DNA from: Anaerolineae bacterium
Lineage (GTDB): Bacteria; Chloroflexota; Anaerolineae; Aggregatilineales; Phototrophicaceae
Assembly (NCBI GenBank): GCA_019912965.1
Contig: JAIOHM010000205.1
Coordinates: 124,001-188,000, forward strand
Length of the DNA stretch: 64,000 nucleotides
Direction: 5' to 3'
The notes below the pieces were generated by a model. The model was not told the origin of the DNA. It did not search any database and was given only the letters and a program-made list of their open reading frames with translations. Shown one piece after another: positions 27,833 through 36,286 of this stretch. The translations under genes and the position numbers were made by a program. The number at the start of each line of letters is the position of its first letter. Position 1 is the first letter of the stretch.

Positions 27833-29002
27833 TTACAAAACCACGTTATACATAGTTCGGTATGGATACTCCGTGCGCCATCGCTGTACCGCTGTATCGA
27901 CACGCGCTCGCTGCACTTCAACCCCAATACCGGGGGCAGTTGGGGCAGCAATCCGGCTGTGTTCACCCAAAACAAATGGCGGTTCAGTAATATCGGGATT
28001 GTAGTAACGATCAGTGGCCGAAATATCACAAGGCAGCGTCACCCCTGGCAGCGATGCAAACGCCAGATTCGCCGCCCGACCTACTCCTGTTTCCAACAAA
28101 CCACCAATCCATAACGGAATATTGTTTTCAACACACAGGCGATAAATTTCCAGACTTTCGGTATACCCGCTTACCCGTGCCGGCTTCAGGTTCAGAATGC
28201 GACACGCACCTAGATCAAGCGCCAACCGGAAATCATTAGCCGAATGAATGCTCTCGTCCAGACAAATCGGCGTTTTCAACTGGGGCTGTAACTTGCTGTG
28301 TTCATAAATATCGTTATACCCCAGTGGTTGCTCAATCATCAGCAGGTTAAATTCATCAAACTGCTTCAGATGTTCCACATCCGCCAGTGTGTAGGCGCTG
28401 TTAGCATCCAGCATCATCTTAATATCCGGGTATTTCGCTCGCACCCCTGCAGCCAGTTGCACATCCCAGTCCGGCTTGATTTTCAGCTTAATACGTTCAT
28501 AGCCCTGCCCCAAACGCTTTTCGATGATCACCAAAGTTGCTTCCACACTCGGCTGAATGCCAATGCTCACCCCAACAGTCGCATAGCCCTTCGGCTTGTG
28601 CTCCGGCGGCAGATGACGTGCAAACGCCTCTGCCAGCGACACTCCATTGGCCTTCGCTAAAGCATCCCAAACAGCGGCTTCCAGTGCATGTTTTGCCAGT
28701 GGATGCCCCCGAACTGAGTCCAGTAATGCTGGAACTTCAGTCGCATCATTAATTGTTTTTCCAAGCAGCAATGGAACCAGAAACTCACTCAACACATGCA
28801 GTGCAGTACCGACTGTTTCATAGCTGTAGCCGGGATTAATCTCCGCCGAAGATTCGCCCCACCCGACAATACCATTGTCGGTTTCCAGTTCCACCAACAC
28901 TGCTGCCTTGAACGGCTCTTCCCCAAAACTCGTTCGCAACCGTTCCACCAGCGTCATCGCAATCGGATGCAATCGTATATGCTTCACAGTAATTGATTGC
29001 AA
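27833..29002 (-). CDS. MenC / N-acylamino-acid racemase-like enolase-superfamily enzyme
   Basis: 389 residues of the muconate-lactonising subgroup of the enolase superfamily. The catalytic KxK is in RIKLKIKP. The metal ligands are Asp (MMLDANSAY), Glu (MIEQPL) and Asp (CLDES), and the second catalytic Lys is in NLKPARVSG. These features fit both o-succinylbenzoate synthase (MenC) and N-succinyl/acylamino-acid racemase. No other menaquinone genes are near, whereas a COG3375-type acyltransferase gene is directly upstream, favouring the racemase role. The TTG start at 29002 has AAGGAG upstream. Confidence 0.88.
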   Translation of the reverse strand: MQSITVKHIRLHPIAMTLVERLRTSFGEEPFKAAVLVELETDNGIVGWGESSAEINPGYSYETVGTALHVLSEFLVPLLLGKTINDATEVPALLDSVRGHPLAKHALEAAVWDALAKANGVSLAEAFARHLPPEHKPKGYATVGVSIGIQPSVEATLVIIEKRLGQGYERIKLKIKPDWDVQLAAGVRAKYPDIKMMLDANSAYTLADVEHLKQFDEFNLLMIEQPLGYNDIYEHSKLQPQLKTPICLDESIHSANDFRLALDLGACRILNLKPARVSGYTESLEIYRLCVENNIPLWIGGLLETGVGRAANLAFASLPGVTLPCDISATDRYYNPDITEPPFVLGEHSRIAAPTAPGIGVEVQRARVDTAVQRWRTEYPYRTMYNVVL

Positions 29003-29028
29003 AATAAACACTCCTTGATTATAGAAAG

Positions 29029-29058
29029 TGAGGTGTGAGCGATTATGCTCACACCTCA
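29029..29058. promoter_or_regulatory. Strong hairpin between GNAT and MenC-like genes
   Basis: A perfect 12-bp stem (TGAGGTGTGAGC / GCTCACACCTCA, 6-base loop) lies between the acyltransferase stop and the enolase ribosome-binding site. It lacks a real T-run, so it may be a processing or attenuation hairpin or a REP-like element. Confidence 0.5.
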
Positions 29059-29061
29059 TCC

Positions 29062-29964
29062 CTAATTTTGACTGAAATCCACCTGCTCAAACGGCCTGTT
29101 ACTCTGGCTGAACAGATAAAATGCCCGGTCGCGTCCCTCATAAATTTCGCGAATGAAATCCGTCACAACATACTGCATTCCGAACAGCCGCTTAAACAAA
29201 TCGCGCGTATGTATCCGCCAAATACGTGCCAATGAAGGGTCATCCCGCACTACTGCCATATAATTGATCGGGATTTCCGCCAGCACCAGTGACCCTGTTG
29301 GGTCAAGAATAACATCAGGTGGTACAGAATTCCCCGTACTATTGACCTGTGTAACATTCACAATCGGTGTGTGGGCTTCAAAATAATGCTTCAATCCCAG
29401 ATCAGTACGATTACCATTCAGTCGTTCTTCCACCCGCCGATGTGTCACCCACCAATCCGCCACCAGACGATCTGACGAACCTAAGGTTGCCAAACCACCT
29501 TCTTCGGATGTGCCATAAACATCTTCCAGATAACTATCACTAATCGCGCCTAGTTTCCGAATATTCAGTTGAGCATTAATCGCCAACAGTGGGTCAAATG
29601 TCCAGGTAATCAGCCGCACTCCCTGTTTGATGGCAATCCGGCGCTGTTCTCGTTTCAGATGGTAGCCAATTCCTCGTCCTCGAAATTCAGGTAGCACCAC
29701 CATCCGCTTGGAAACCAGTTGCAGATTTGCCATAGCAGGACGATTGGGCTCATCATTGCTGGTTCCCAAAAACCCAACTAATACCCCCACCATCTGACCG
29801 CCATCCATCGCCGCCAGCACATGACCGCCGTAATTCGCCAGCGAAAGCAGCATGTGGGCTGGAATCACAGACTCCAGATCATCCCCCCAGTAGGTTTTCT
29901 GCAGCGCCACCGCTTCTTGCATTTCAGACAGAGTTCTTAAAGCCCTGATTTGTATATCGCCCAT
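29062..29964 (-). CDS. GNAT acyltransferase (COG3375-like)
   Basis: About 300 residues. The GNAT fold has the acetyl-CoA loop VLPEFRGRGIGYHLKREQR (Q/RxxGxG/A type) near residue 95 from the chosen start, followed by a long C-terminal region typical of COG3375. This family is often found beside N-acylamino-acid racemases, where it N-succinylates D-amino acids. The ATG at 29964 (MGDIQIRALRT) begins the GNAT fold. It overlaps the end of the upstream SDR gene (stop at 29982) if the longer start at 30030 is used, and just follows it otherwise. Confidence 0.85.
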   Translation of the reverse strand: MGDIQIRALRTLSEMQEAVALQKTYWGDDLESVIPAHMLLSLANYGGHVLAAMDGGQMVGVLVGFLGTSNDEPNRPAMANLQLVSKRMVVLPEFRGRGIGYHLKREQRRIAIKQGVRLITWTFDPLLAINAQLNIRKLGAISDSYLEDVYGTSEEGGLATLGSSDRLVADWWVTHRRVEERLNGNRTDLGLKHYFEAHTPIVNVTQVNSTGNSVPPDVILDPTGSLVLAEIPINYMAVVRDDPSLARIWRIHTRDLFKRLFGMQYVVTDFIREIYEGRDRAFYLFSQSNRPFEQVDFSQN

Positions 29965-29981
29965 TACCTGTTTATCCCAAA

Positions 29982-30929
29982 CTAAATCCCACGCGGTCTG
30001 CGACGAAATGTATACCGCACCATCGGCCACCAGTAACGCTTCTCTGGCATATAAGTCAGCAGTGTATCTTCAATCCGTTTTGGTTGAATTCCAAATGTAC
30101 TGAAAAGATTGCCCAGCGGAGCAGTGCGATTCGTCGCCAACAAATCTAGCCATTGTGCTGTAATCAGCGAACGTGGGAATACACGACTGTAAATAGCTGA
30201 AAGCCACCGCAGCAAATAGGGTGGTACAGGTAAAATCAACCGTGAACTATCCGAAACCCGCATCACGGTGCGAATTAAATCTTCCAGAGTAATGTACTCT
30301 GGTCCACCTATTTCCACCGTAGCATCAACAGTATCAATCAGCTCCAGCGTCCGCAGCAGCACCGCAACAACATCATCAATATAAATCGGATGCAGTACCA
30401 CCTCACCCCGTCCCGGCATCAGGAAGATCACTGGGGATGCGCGAAGCATCATGGCAATGTGATTGATAAATGCATCCTGTTCGCCAAACACCAAACCGGA
30501 ACGGATGATGGTGTATGCCAACCCGCTTGTGCGAATGACTTCTTCCATCAAACCCTTAACCCGTAGCAGCGTGTAAGCCGATGAAACCGAAGCTCCCAGA
30601 TGGCTCAACGTCAGAATGCGGCCCACACGCGCCGAACGTCCGGCAGTGACCAGGTTCCGGGTTCCAACTAGTTCAACGCGCTCCAGATCACGAGGTCGTC
30701 CCCACCATTGGGCACTTTCCAGATGGATGATCGTATTAACCCCGATCATTGCCTGGAACACAGTTTCTTCATCCAAAAGTGTCCCACTGATAATCTCTGG
30801 CGGCATCTCCCAGGGCAGCTTTTTCAACTTGCGTTCCGGCAGCAGGCAGCGCACGGGACGTCCCTCAGCTATCAACCGGGCAACCAGATGACGGCCAATA
30901 AAGCCCGTTGCGCCTGTGACTAAGATCAT
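29982..30929 (-). CDS. NAD(P)-binding SDR/NmrA-like protein
   Basis: A 315-residue atypical SDR. The nucleotide loop is VTGATGFIGRHL at residues 4-15 and the segment LTLSHLGAS corresponds to the active-site strand. There is no clear YxxxK; the position reads YTLLRVK, with Tyr and Lys six residues apart. This resembles complex-I-assembly/NmrA-like SDRs (COG0702) more than true epimerases. Substrate unknown. The ATG has GGAGG five bases upstream. It is divergent from fabF. Confidence 0.8.
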   Translation of the reverse strand: MILVTGATGFIGRHLVARLIAEGRPVRCLLPERKLKKLPWEMPPEIISGTLLDEETVFQAMIGVNTIIHLESAQWWGRPRDLERVELVGTRNLVTAGRSARVGRILTLSHLGASVSSAYTLLRVKGLMEEVIRTSGLAYTIIRSGLVFGEQDAFINHIAMMLRASPVIFLMPGRGEVVLHPIYIDDVVAVLLRTLELIDTVDATVEIGGPEYITLEDLIRTVMRVSDSSRLILPVPPYLLRWLSAIYSRVFPRSLITAQWLDLLATNRTAPLGNLFSTFGIQPKRIEDTLLTYMPEKRYWWPMVRYTFRRRPRGI

Positions 30930-31007
30930 TACATCCTCCAGGTGACAACCCGGATTATAACATCCACACTCTACATCTTAAATGCCACAAAATTGCAACT
31001 ACTGCCC

Positions 31008-31037
31008 TTGTGAGGGGTTAAACTAGAAAGATATAAT
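31008..31037 (+). promoter_or_regulatory. Predicted sigma-70-type promoter of fabF-fabH
   Basis: TTGTGA (31008-31013), an 18-base spacer and a perfect TATAAT (31032-31037). The predicted start near 31044 lies just ahead of the 18-bp palindrome. Confidence 0.65.
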
Positions 31038-31063
31038 CACTACGTTTCGCTCTTAAACAAATA

Positions 31064-31081
31064 CATGAGGGATCCCTCATG
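31064..31081. promoter_or_regulatory. Perfect 18-bp palindrome in the fabF leader (candidate operator)
   Basis: CATGAGGGATCCCTCATG is a perfect palindrome about 20 bases downstream of the predicted start and immediately before the ribosome-binding site GGAGG. It may be an operator for a fatty-acid regulator or a leader hairpin masking the ribosome-binding region. It does not match the FapR, FabR or FadR consensus as I know them. Confidence 0.6.
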
Positions 31082-31096
31082 TTGGAGGAATATACG

Positions 31097-32353
31097 GTGG
31101 ATAGACGACGAGTTGTCGTAACGGGCATGGGAATCATCTGCCCAACGGGAAACAGTGTAGAAGAGGCTTGGGCAAATGCTGCAGCCGGCATAACCGGTAT
31201 TCAGACGATCTCACGATTTGACACCTCGCATTTGGAAAATCACTTTGGTGGCGAAGTCAAAAACTTTGATCCCAACGAATCCTTAGGTCGCCGCGAAGCC
31301 CGCCGCACTGACCGTGTAACACAGTTGGGTATCTATGCAGCTAAACAGGCAATGGAAGATTCTGGGCTAAAGGTTACGGATGAGAATCGTTATGACATCG
31401 GTTGTGTAATGGGCAGTGGTATCGGCGGCATCGGTTCCATCTACGAAAGCATTAAAGCATTCATCGAACGTGGTGCAAAAGCTGTCAGCCCATTGATGGT
31501 TCCCATGATGCTACCAGATAGCCCCTCAAGCAAAGTCTCGATGACTTATGGACTGCGCGGCCCGAACTTCGCTATATCTACCGCCTGTGCTACTGGCAAC
31601 AACTGCATTGGTGAAGCCACTGAAATCATCCGGCGCGGCGATGCAAAAGCTATTTTGGCAGGCAGTTCCGAAGCTGGGTTGGTCGATATTGCCATCGCCA
31701 GTTTCAATAACATGACAGCGATTTCCCGACGCAATGACGAACCTACCAAAGCCTCCCGTCCTTTCGATATTGATCGTGATGGCTTTGTAATCGCCGAAGG
31801 TGCAGCCCTGCTGGTGCTCGAAGATATAGAACATGCTCAGGCGCGCGGGGCGAAGATCTATGCTGAAATTTTGGGTTATGGTCATACTTCAGATGCTTAT
31901 CACGTCACTGCCCCACTGGAAACCGGCGAGGGTGCAGCCAAAGCCATCGAATTCGCACTGGAAGATGCCGGGCTAAAACCGGAAGACATCAACTATATCA
32001 ATGCCCATGGCACCAGCACCCAGCTAAACGACAAAAGCGAAACTGTAGCCATCAAACTGGCACTCGGCGAACAGGCTTACGAAATCCCTATCAGTTCTAC
32101 CAAATCCGTCACAGGACATCTGATGGGTGCGGCTGGCGCAGTGGAAGCCGTTTTCAGCATTATGGCGCTCCGCAATAACTTCGTGCCCCCAACCGTCAAT
32201 CTCGATAATCAAGACCCGGATTGTGATCTGAACTACACCCCTCATGTCGGCATAAATCATCACATCGACATCGCTATGAGCAACTCTTTCGGCTTCGGTG
32301 GTCATAACGCCGTACTGATATTTGGCAAATACAAGCAAAATGGTCGCGCATAA
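31097..32353 (+). CDS. fabF: Beta-ketoacyl-ACP synthase II
   Basis: About 418 residues. FabF elongates acyl-ACP in fatty-acid synthesis. The nucleophile Cys is in ISTACATGNNCIG. The two His are in NAHGTSTQLND and SVTGHLMGAAG, and the C-terminal glycine-rich loop SNSFGFGGHNAVLIF is present. The GTG at 31097 (MDRRRVVVTGMG) follows GGAGG by eight bases. The ATG at 31079 lies inside the palindrome and lacks a ribosome-binding site. It is followed by fabH with a short overlap. Confidence 0.95.
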   Translation: MDRRRVVVTGMGIICPTGNSVEEAWANAAAGITGIQTISRFDTSHLENHFGGEVKNFDPNESLGRREARRTDRVTQLGIYAAKQAMEDSGLKVTDENRYDIGCVMGSGIGGIGSIYESIKAFIERGAKAVSPLMVPMMLPDSPSSKVSMTYGLRGPNFAISTACATGNNCIGEATEIIRRGDAKAILAGSSEAGLVDIAIASFNNMTAISRRNDEPTKASRPFDIDRDGFVIAEGAALLVLEDIEHAQARGAKIYAEILGYGHTSDAYHVTAPLETGEGAAKAIEFALEDAGLKPEDINYINAHGTSTQLNDKSETVAIKLALGEQAYEIPISSTKSVTGHLMGAAGAVEAVFSIMALRNNFVPPTVNLDNQDPDCDLNYTPHVGINHHIDIAMSNSFGFGGHNAVLIFGKYKQNGRA

Positions 32354-33545
32354 TCAGGTTGTTCTCCCTTCCCCAACTGGCATCTATGCTCATATTGTCG
32401 GTTGGGGAATGGCCGTTCCTGATACAGTGCTAACCAATCAGGAACTGGAAGCCATCGTCGAAACCAGTGACGAATGGATTCGCACGCGCACGGGCATTGC
32501 CGAACGACGGATTGCAGGCGAACGGGAATCGACCGCCAGCCTGGGGTTGAAGGCTGGACGCCGTGCCCTCGAAGTTGCCGATGTCTTGCCGACCGATATT
32601 GACCTGATAATCGTTGCCACCTCAACACCCGAAAATATTTTCCCCAGCACCGCCAGTTTGATTCAGAATTGGCTTGGCGCAACCAAAGCAGGTGCATTCG
32701 ACTTGAGTGCAGCGTGTTCTGGTTTTGTCTATGCTGTCGATATGGCGGCCCAGTCTATCCGTTCTGGCAGCATAAAAGTTGCCGTCGTAATCGGTGCAGA
32801 AACCATGTCGCGTGTCATGGATTGGCAAGATCGCGGAACATGCATCCTGTTTGGAGATGGTGCAGGCGCAGTTGTTCTGAAGGCCAGTGAAGTCGAAGGT
32901 GGTGTACTTTCTGCCGTGCTGCGTTCGGATGGCTCTGGAAGCGATCTGCTTGGCATTCCAACCGTTGGCAGTGGTGATCTCCGCAACCCGGATTTCGCTA
33001 CCAATGGTCACAAAATGCACAAAATGCATATGAATGGAGGGGAAGTCTTCAAATTCGCCACCCGTGTCATTGGTGAAAGCATCACTCAGGCGCTTGATAA
33101 GGCAAACCTGAATATCGAAGATGTATCCCTGATTGTTCCACATCAAGCCAATCTACGCATTATTCAAGCTGCTGCCCGTTCGCTCAAAGTTGAACCCGAG
33201 TTGTTTATGAGCAACGTTGATCGCTATGGCAACACTTCGGCAGCATCAATTCCGATTGCATTGTGTGAGGCTGTACAACAGGGACGAATCAAGCCGGATG
33301 ACAACATTGCCTTTATTGGCTTCGGTGGTGGTCTGACTTGGGCATCAATGGTCGTCAAATGGACAGGTTCTAAAGTATTAGAGCGCTCCAATGGGGGTAT
33401 CCTTCGTCCGCAACGCCGTCAGTTTAGTTACTTACTGGCACGTTGGCGAGCAAATTTGCGCCGTTTCAGCAAATTTCTGGAACGCGTCCGCCCCAATCGT
33501 GGACGCATCCTTCGCCTCCGCGATAAACTCGACCAACTCGATTAA
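32340..33545 (+). CDS. fabH: Beta-ketoacyl-ACP synthase III with C-terminal extension
   Basis: About 401 residues. FabH starts fatty-acid synthesis by condensing acyl-CoA with malonyl-ACP. The catalytic triad is Cys (DLSAACSGFVYA), His (VPHQANLRI) and Asn (YGNTSAASIPIAL). The canonical end GGGLTWASMVVKW comes about 45 residues before the stop. After it is a strongly basic tail rich in Arg and aromatics, not typical of FabH. The start at 32340 overlaps fabF by 14 bases; an ATG at 32322 is also possible. No acpP or fabD is adjacent. Confidence 0.93.
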   Translation: MVAHNQVVLPSPTGIYAHIVGWGMAVPDTVLTNQELEAIVETSDEWIRTRTGIAERRIAGERESTASLGLKAGRRALEVADVLPTDIDLIIVATSTPENIFPSTASLIQNWLGATKAGAFDLSAACSGFVYAVDMAAQSIRSGSIKVAVVIGAETMSRVMDWQDRGTCILFGDGAGAVVLKASEVEGGVLSAVLRSDGSGSDLLGIPTVGSGDLRNPDFATNGHKMHKMHMNGGEVFKFATRVIGESITQALDKANLNIEDVSLIVPHQANLRIIQAAARSLKVEPELFMSNVDRYGNTSAASIPIALCEAVQQGRIKPDDNIAFIGFGGGLTWASMVVKWTGSKVLERSNGGILRPQRRQFSYLLARWRANLRRFSKFLERVRPNRGRILRLRDKLDQLD

Positions 33546-33550
33546 CCATC

Positions 33551-33577
33551 AGGGCGCATCCCTCAAATGCGCCCTTT
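33551..33577 (+). terminator. Terminator of fabF-fabH
   Basis: A perfect 9-bp stem (AGGGCGCAT / ATGCGCCCT, 7-base loop) just after the fabH stop, with a short T-tract. Confidence 0.7.
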
Positions 33578-33693
33578 ATCCACTTTCCCGCCGCGCTCAT
33601 CAGTTTCTCATAAAACTCACCACAACCTTTTTTCCTTTTTCCAGTCGGTATTGGCGTCAGTAAACAATCACATTTCTGGAACAAGGAGGAACT

Positions 33694-34686
33694 ATGTTCC
33701 GCAAGTCGCACAAACAGACTTTTGGGTTAGTGGTCGCGCTTTTCTCTATCCTCGTGGTCTTCTTCGGGCAATCGATCATTTATGCTCAGGAAACGACACC
33801 TACTCCCACCCCGACACCGGACAATCGAATCGAGTTGACCGGTGCAATCGAAGCGATGGATTTGGACACCATCACGATCAATGGGCAGGTTATTGATCTC
33901 TCGGTCGCAGAAATTAACGTAGCACTGGAAGTTGATGCGGTTGTAAAAGTACAGGGTTGGTTGATGGAAGACGGCACAATCCTTGCCCGCGAGGTCAATG
34001 ACCTTAATGACGATAACCAGAATGACAACACACCACTGGATGAAGTCGAACTCGTTGGCATGCTTTCGGCCTATGAAGACACAACCATGACCATTGCAGG
34101 TCAGACAATCGATGTAAGCAGCGCTGAAATTGAGGCTGGTGTCAAGGTTGGTGAAATTGTCAAGGCACATGGAACGATTACTGATGTGGCATGGGTTGCC
34201 CGCGAAGTTAAACTCGCACAGGAAGACGATCTCAGCTTTGATAACAACAACGACAATAACGATGACAATAGCAATGACAATAGTGACGACAACGGCAATG
34301 ACAATGCGGTTGTACTTCCCCCGAACTGCGTTGCAACCCAACCAGCAGGCTGGACAACCTATGCCATACGGTCTGGTGATACGCTCTCTGGCATTGCCGA
34401 TCGCACTGACAGCAGCATCAGCGAACTTGCCCTTGCCAACTGCATTGCTGACCCACGCTTCATCGTCGCTGGAATGACCATCTTCGTACCACGTCAGCCG
34501 TCGACATCCATCGACAATAACAACGACAACAATGACGATAATGGCAATGACAACGGTGACGACAATGGCAATGACAACAGTGACGACAATGGCAATGACA
34601 ACGACGACGATCACGGAAACGACAACGGCGATGACAATGGTAATGATGATGGTGGGAGCGATGATAACGGCAGCGACGACGATTAA
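33694..34686 (+). CDS. Secreted DUF5666-like / LysM protein with Asp/Asn-rich tail
   Basis: 330 residues. A signal peptide (about 1-31, ending IYAQE) is followed by a Thr/Pro linker. Two DUF5666-like beta modules come next (about 46-100 and 112-168), then a first Asp/Asn-rich tract. A LysM domain (about 212-268, with YAIRSGDTLSGIA) is flanked by two cysteines, and a long (D/N/G)-rich repeat tail reaches the end. LysM binds peptidoglycan or chitin-type glycans; the tail could bind calcium, by analogy with Asp-rich repeats. It shares all these parts with the anti-sigma-like protein at 36981-38315 and so may belong to its regulon. The AAGGAGGA site precedes the ATG. Confidence 0.85.
   Translation: MFRKSHKQTFGLVVALFSILVVFFGQSIIYAQETTPTPTPTPDNRIELTGAIEAMDLDTITINGQVIDLSVAEINVALEVDAVVKVQGWLMEDGTILAREVNDLNDDNQNDNTPLDEVELVGMLSAYEDTTMTIAGQTIDVSSAEIEAGVKVGEIVKAHGTITDVAWVAREVKLAQEDDLSFDNNNDNNDDNSNDNSDDNGNDNAVVLPPNCVATQPAGWTTYAIRSGDTLSGIADRTDSSISELALANCIADPRFIVAGMTIFVPRQPSTSIDNNNDNNDDNGNDNGDDNGNDNSDDNGNDNDDDHGNDNGDDNGNDDGGSDDNGSDDD
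34518..34685 (+). repeat. Coding tandem repeat for the Asp/Asn tail
   Basis: An in-frame array of GAY/AAY/GGY codons with a loose 24-base unit (based on GACAATGGCAATGACAAC). A shorter related tract lies at about 34237-34308. This kind of repeat expands and contracts easily. Confidence 0.7.
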
Positions 34687-34711
34687 CATGCCTTGCAGCT
34701 AACCGAAATTC

Positions 34712-34738
34712 GGAGGAGGCCAGTTTAGCCTCCTCCAT
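34712..34738 (+). terminator. Terminator after the secreted LysM protein
   Basis: A perfect 9-bp stem (GGAGGAGGC / GCCTCCTCC, 7-base loop) followed by ATTTG. It separates this gene from the membrane protein gene downstream. Confidence 0.7.
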
Positions 34739-34765
34739 TTGCATAGATTTAGTGAGGAAGGTCTC

Positions 34766-36286
34766 ATGCTGCGTATCAAAAGCCCTTGGGCACAAGGACT
34801 CCTGCTTTACAGTTTCTGTTTTGCTGTGCTGTCTGTCATTATCTTTGCCACGACTGCCTTTTTAGGCACAGACGATTACTATCACGCTCGTATTGCCGGG
34901 GAAATTATCCATCAGGGGAAACTGCGGTTAGATTTCCCGTGGCTCCCCATGACCATTTTGGATAATGGTCGTTTTGTTGATCATCACTTGCTCTACCATC
35001 TCTACGTAGCGCCCTTCATGCAGTTTGGTGGAATCGCTGGGGCAAAACTCGCAACCGTCAGCATTGCTGCTGGGGTATTTTTGGCTGTTTGGTTGCTTTT
35101 GCGCCAGATCAATGTACGTCATGCATGGCTCTGGACAGTGGCGATGTTTGCCCTTTCTGTGCCCTTTATCTACCGGATGCTCATGATTCGGACACAAGGG
35201 GCATCATTACTTTTTCTTATCATTGCGCTGATGCTCCTGTTCGCCCGTCATTATCGCTGGTTAGTGATACTGGCATTTGCTTATGTATGGCTGTATAACG
35301 GCTTCATTTTACTGCTGGGATTCGCCATTCTTTACACACTGGCAGCATGGATTGCCGACAAAAAATTCGAGTGGCAGCCGATTATATACACCAGTTTTGG
35401 ATTAATGCTGGGACTGATAATCAACCCGTATTTCCCACAAAATCTGGCGTTCATCACTGACCACCTCGGCGCAAAGGTCGATTATGCAGACGGCATCCAC
35501 GTAGGTAACGAATGGTATCCCTACAAAATTGAGACATTAATGCAGAATTCGCCGGGCGCTTTGCTGGCACTGGTCATTGCATTAATCGCACCGAGTTTTA
35601 GCCCCATCAAACGTGACCGTGTTGAGACCACCCTCATGCTCACTGCCCTCATCACCCTGTTTATGCTGCTGCGGTCACGTCGTTTTATTGAATACTATCC
35701 AGCATTCGCACTTCTGTATGCTGCCGCTGCGTGGCGGCATATCCGGCTTGAGGAATGGTTGCCAGAATGGCGAATACCCATTTCACAATTAAAAATCCGA
35801 ACCCCAGCGTGGGTTCTGCACAGCAGTACGGTCGCAGTATTGATGCTTTTTTCGATCACTACATTCACTAATGTCTATGACGACGTCCGCAATGCCCAGC
35901 CTGTGGAATATCTGGCAGGTGCATCGCAGTGGTTGCAGCAAAATACAGCGACAGGAGCACTCATTTTCCAGACGGATTGGGACGATTTTACCCGGCTGTT
36001 TTACTTCAACACCGCCAACACCTATTTAGTAGGTCTGGACCCAACCTATCTGCAAATCGCTGACCCACAGCGATGGGATCAATGGCGAGACATCACGCAG
36101 GGTCGCGTATCCACACCTTCCGAGTTGATACAAACCACTTTCAATGCAACCTATATCGTCAGTGATACCAAACATGATGCATTTGAAGATCAGGTACGGG
36201 ATGATCCCAATATGCAGCTTGTTTACCGGGATCAATATAATTACATTTGGCGAATAGCCGCTTCATCAGCCCAATCCAGTGAATAA
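34766..36286 (+). CDS. Polytopic membrane protein, GT-C-glycosyltransferase-like
   Basis: About 506 residues with roughly ten hydrophobic helices in the first 350 residues, then a soluble C-terminal part. The first external loop has GTDDYYHARIAGEI, resembling the acidic motif of GT-C glycosyltransferases and STT3-like enzymes. The C-terminal region (YLAGASQWLQQNT, with QTDWDDF) also fits that group. Substrate unknown. The ATG at 34766 has GAGGAAGG five bases upstream. Lying between the secreted LysM protein and the sigma factor, it may glycosylate surface proteins with Thr/Ser-rich linkers (inference). Confidence 0.75.
   Translation: MLRIKSPWAQGLLLYSFCFAVLSVIIFATTAFLGTDDYYHARIAGEIIHQGKLRLDFPWLPMTILDNGRFVDHHLLYHLYVAPFMQFGGIAGAKLATVSIAAGVFLAVWLLLRQINVRHAWLWTVAMFALSVPFIYRMLMIRTQGASLLFLIIALMLLFARHYRWLVILAFAYVWLYNGFILLLGFAILYTLAAWIADKKFEWQPIIYTSFGLMLGLIINPYFPQNLAFITDHLGAKVDYADGIHVGNEWYPYKIETLMQNSPGALLALVIALIAPSFSPIKRDRVETTLMLTALITLFMLLRSRRFIEYYPAFALLYAAAAWRHIRLEEWLPEWRIPISQLKIRTPAWVLHSSTVAVLMLFSITTFTNVYDDVRNAQPVEYLAGASQWLQQNTATGALIFQTDWDDFTRLFYFNTANTYLVGLDPTYLQIADPQRWDQWRDITQGRVSTPSELIQTTFNATYIVSDTKHDAFEDQVRDDPNMQLVYRDQYNYIWRIAASSAQSSE

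Noticed and set aside
27832..28029. N-terminal extension of the unknown protein at 27145
   Set aside because: It would re-read the end of the enolase gene in another frame; the GTG one base after the enolase stop fits better.
27833..29002. Assignment as menaquinone menC
   Set aside because: No men genes are adjacent, and the neighbouring COG3375 acyltransferase supports the racemase pathway instead; the gene symbol was withheld.
29011..29023. TATAAT before the MenC-like gene as a promoter
   Set aside because: It lies so close to the ribosome-binding site that transcription would start within it.
34237..34685. A possible CRISPR-like array
   Set aside because: The repeats are in frame, have no unique spacers of constant length and encode a typical acidic tail.
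33727..34689. A 320-codon open frame on the minus strand
   Set aside because: It mirrors the Asp/Asn codon repeats of the secreted LysM protein, giving a Val/Ile-rich artefact.
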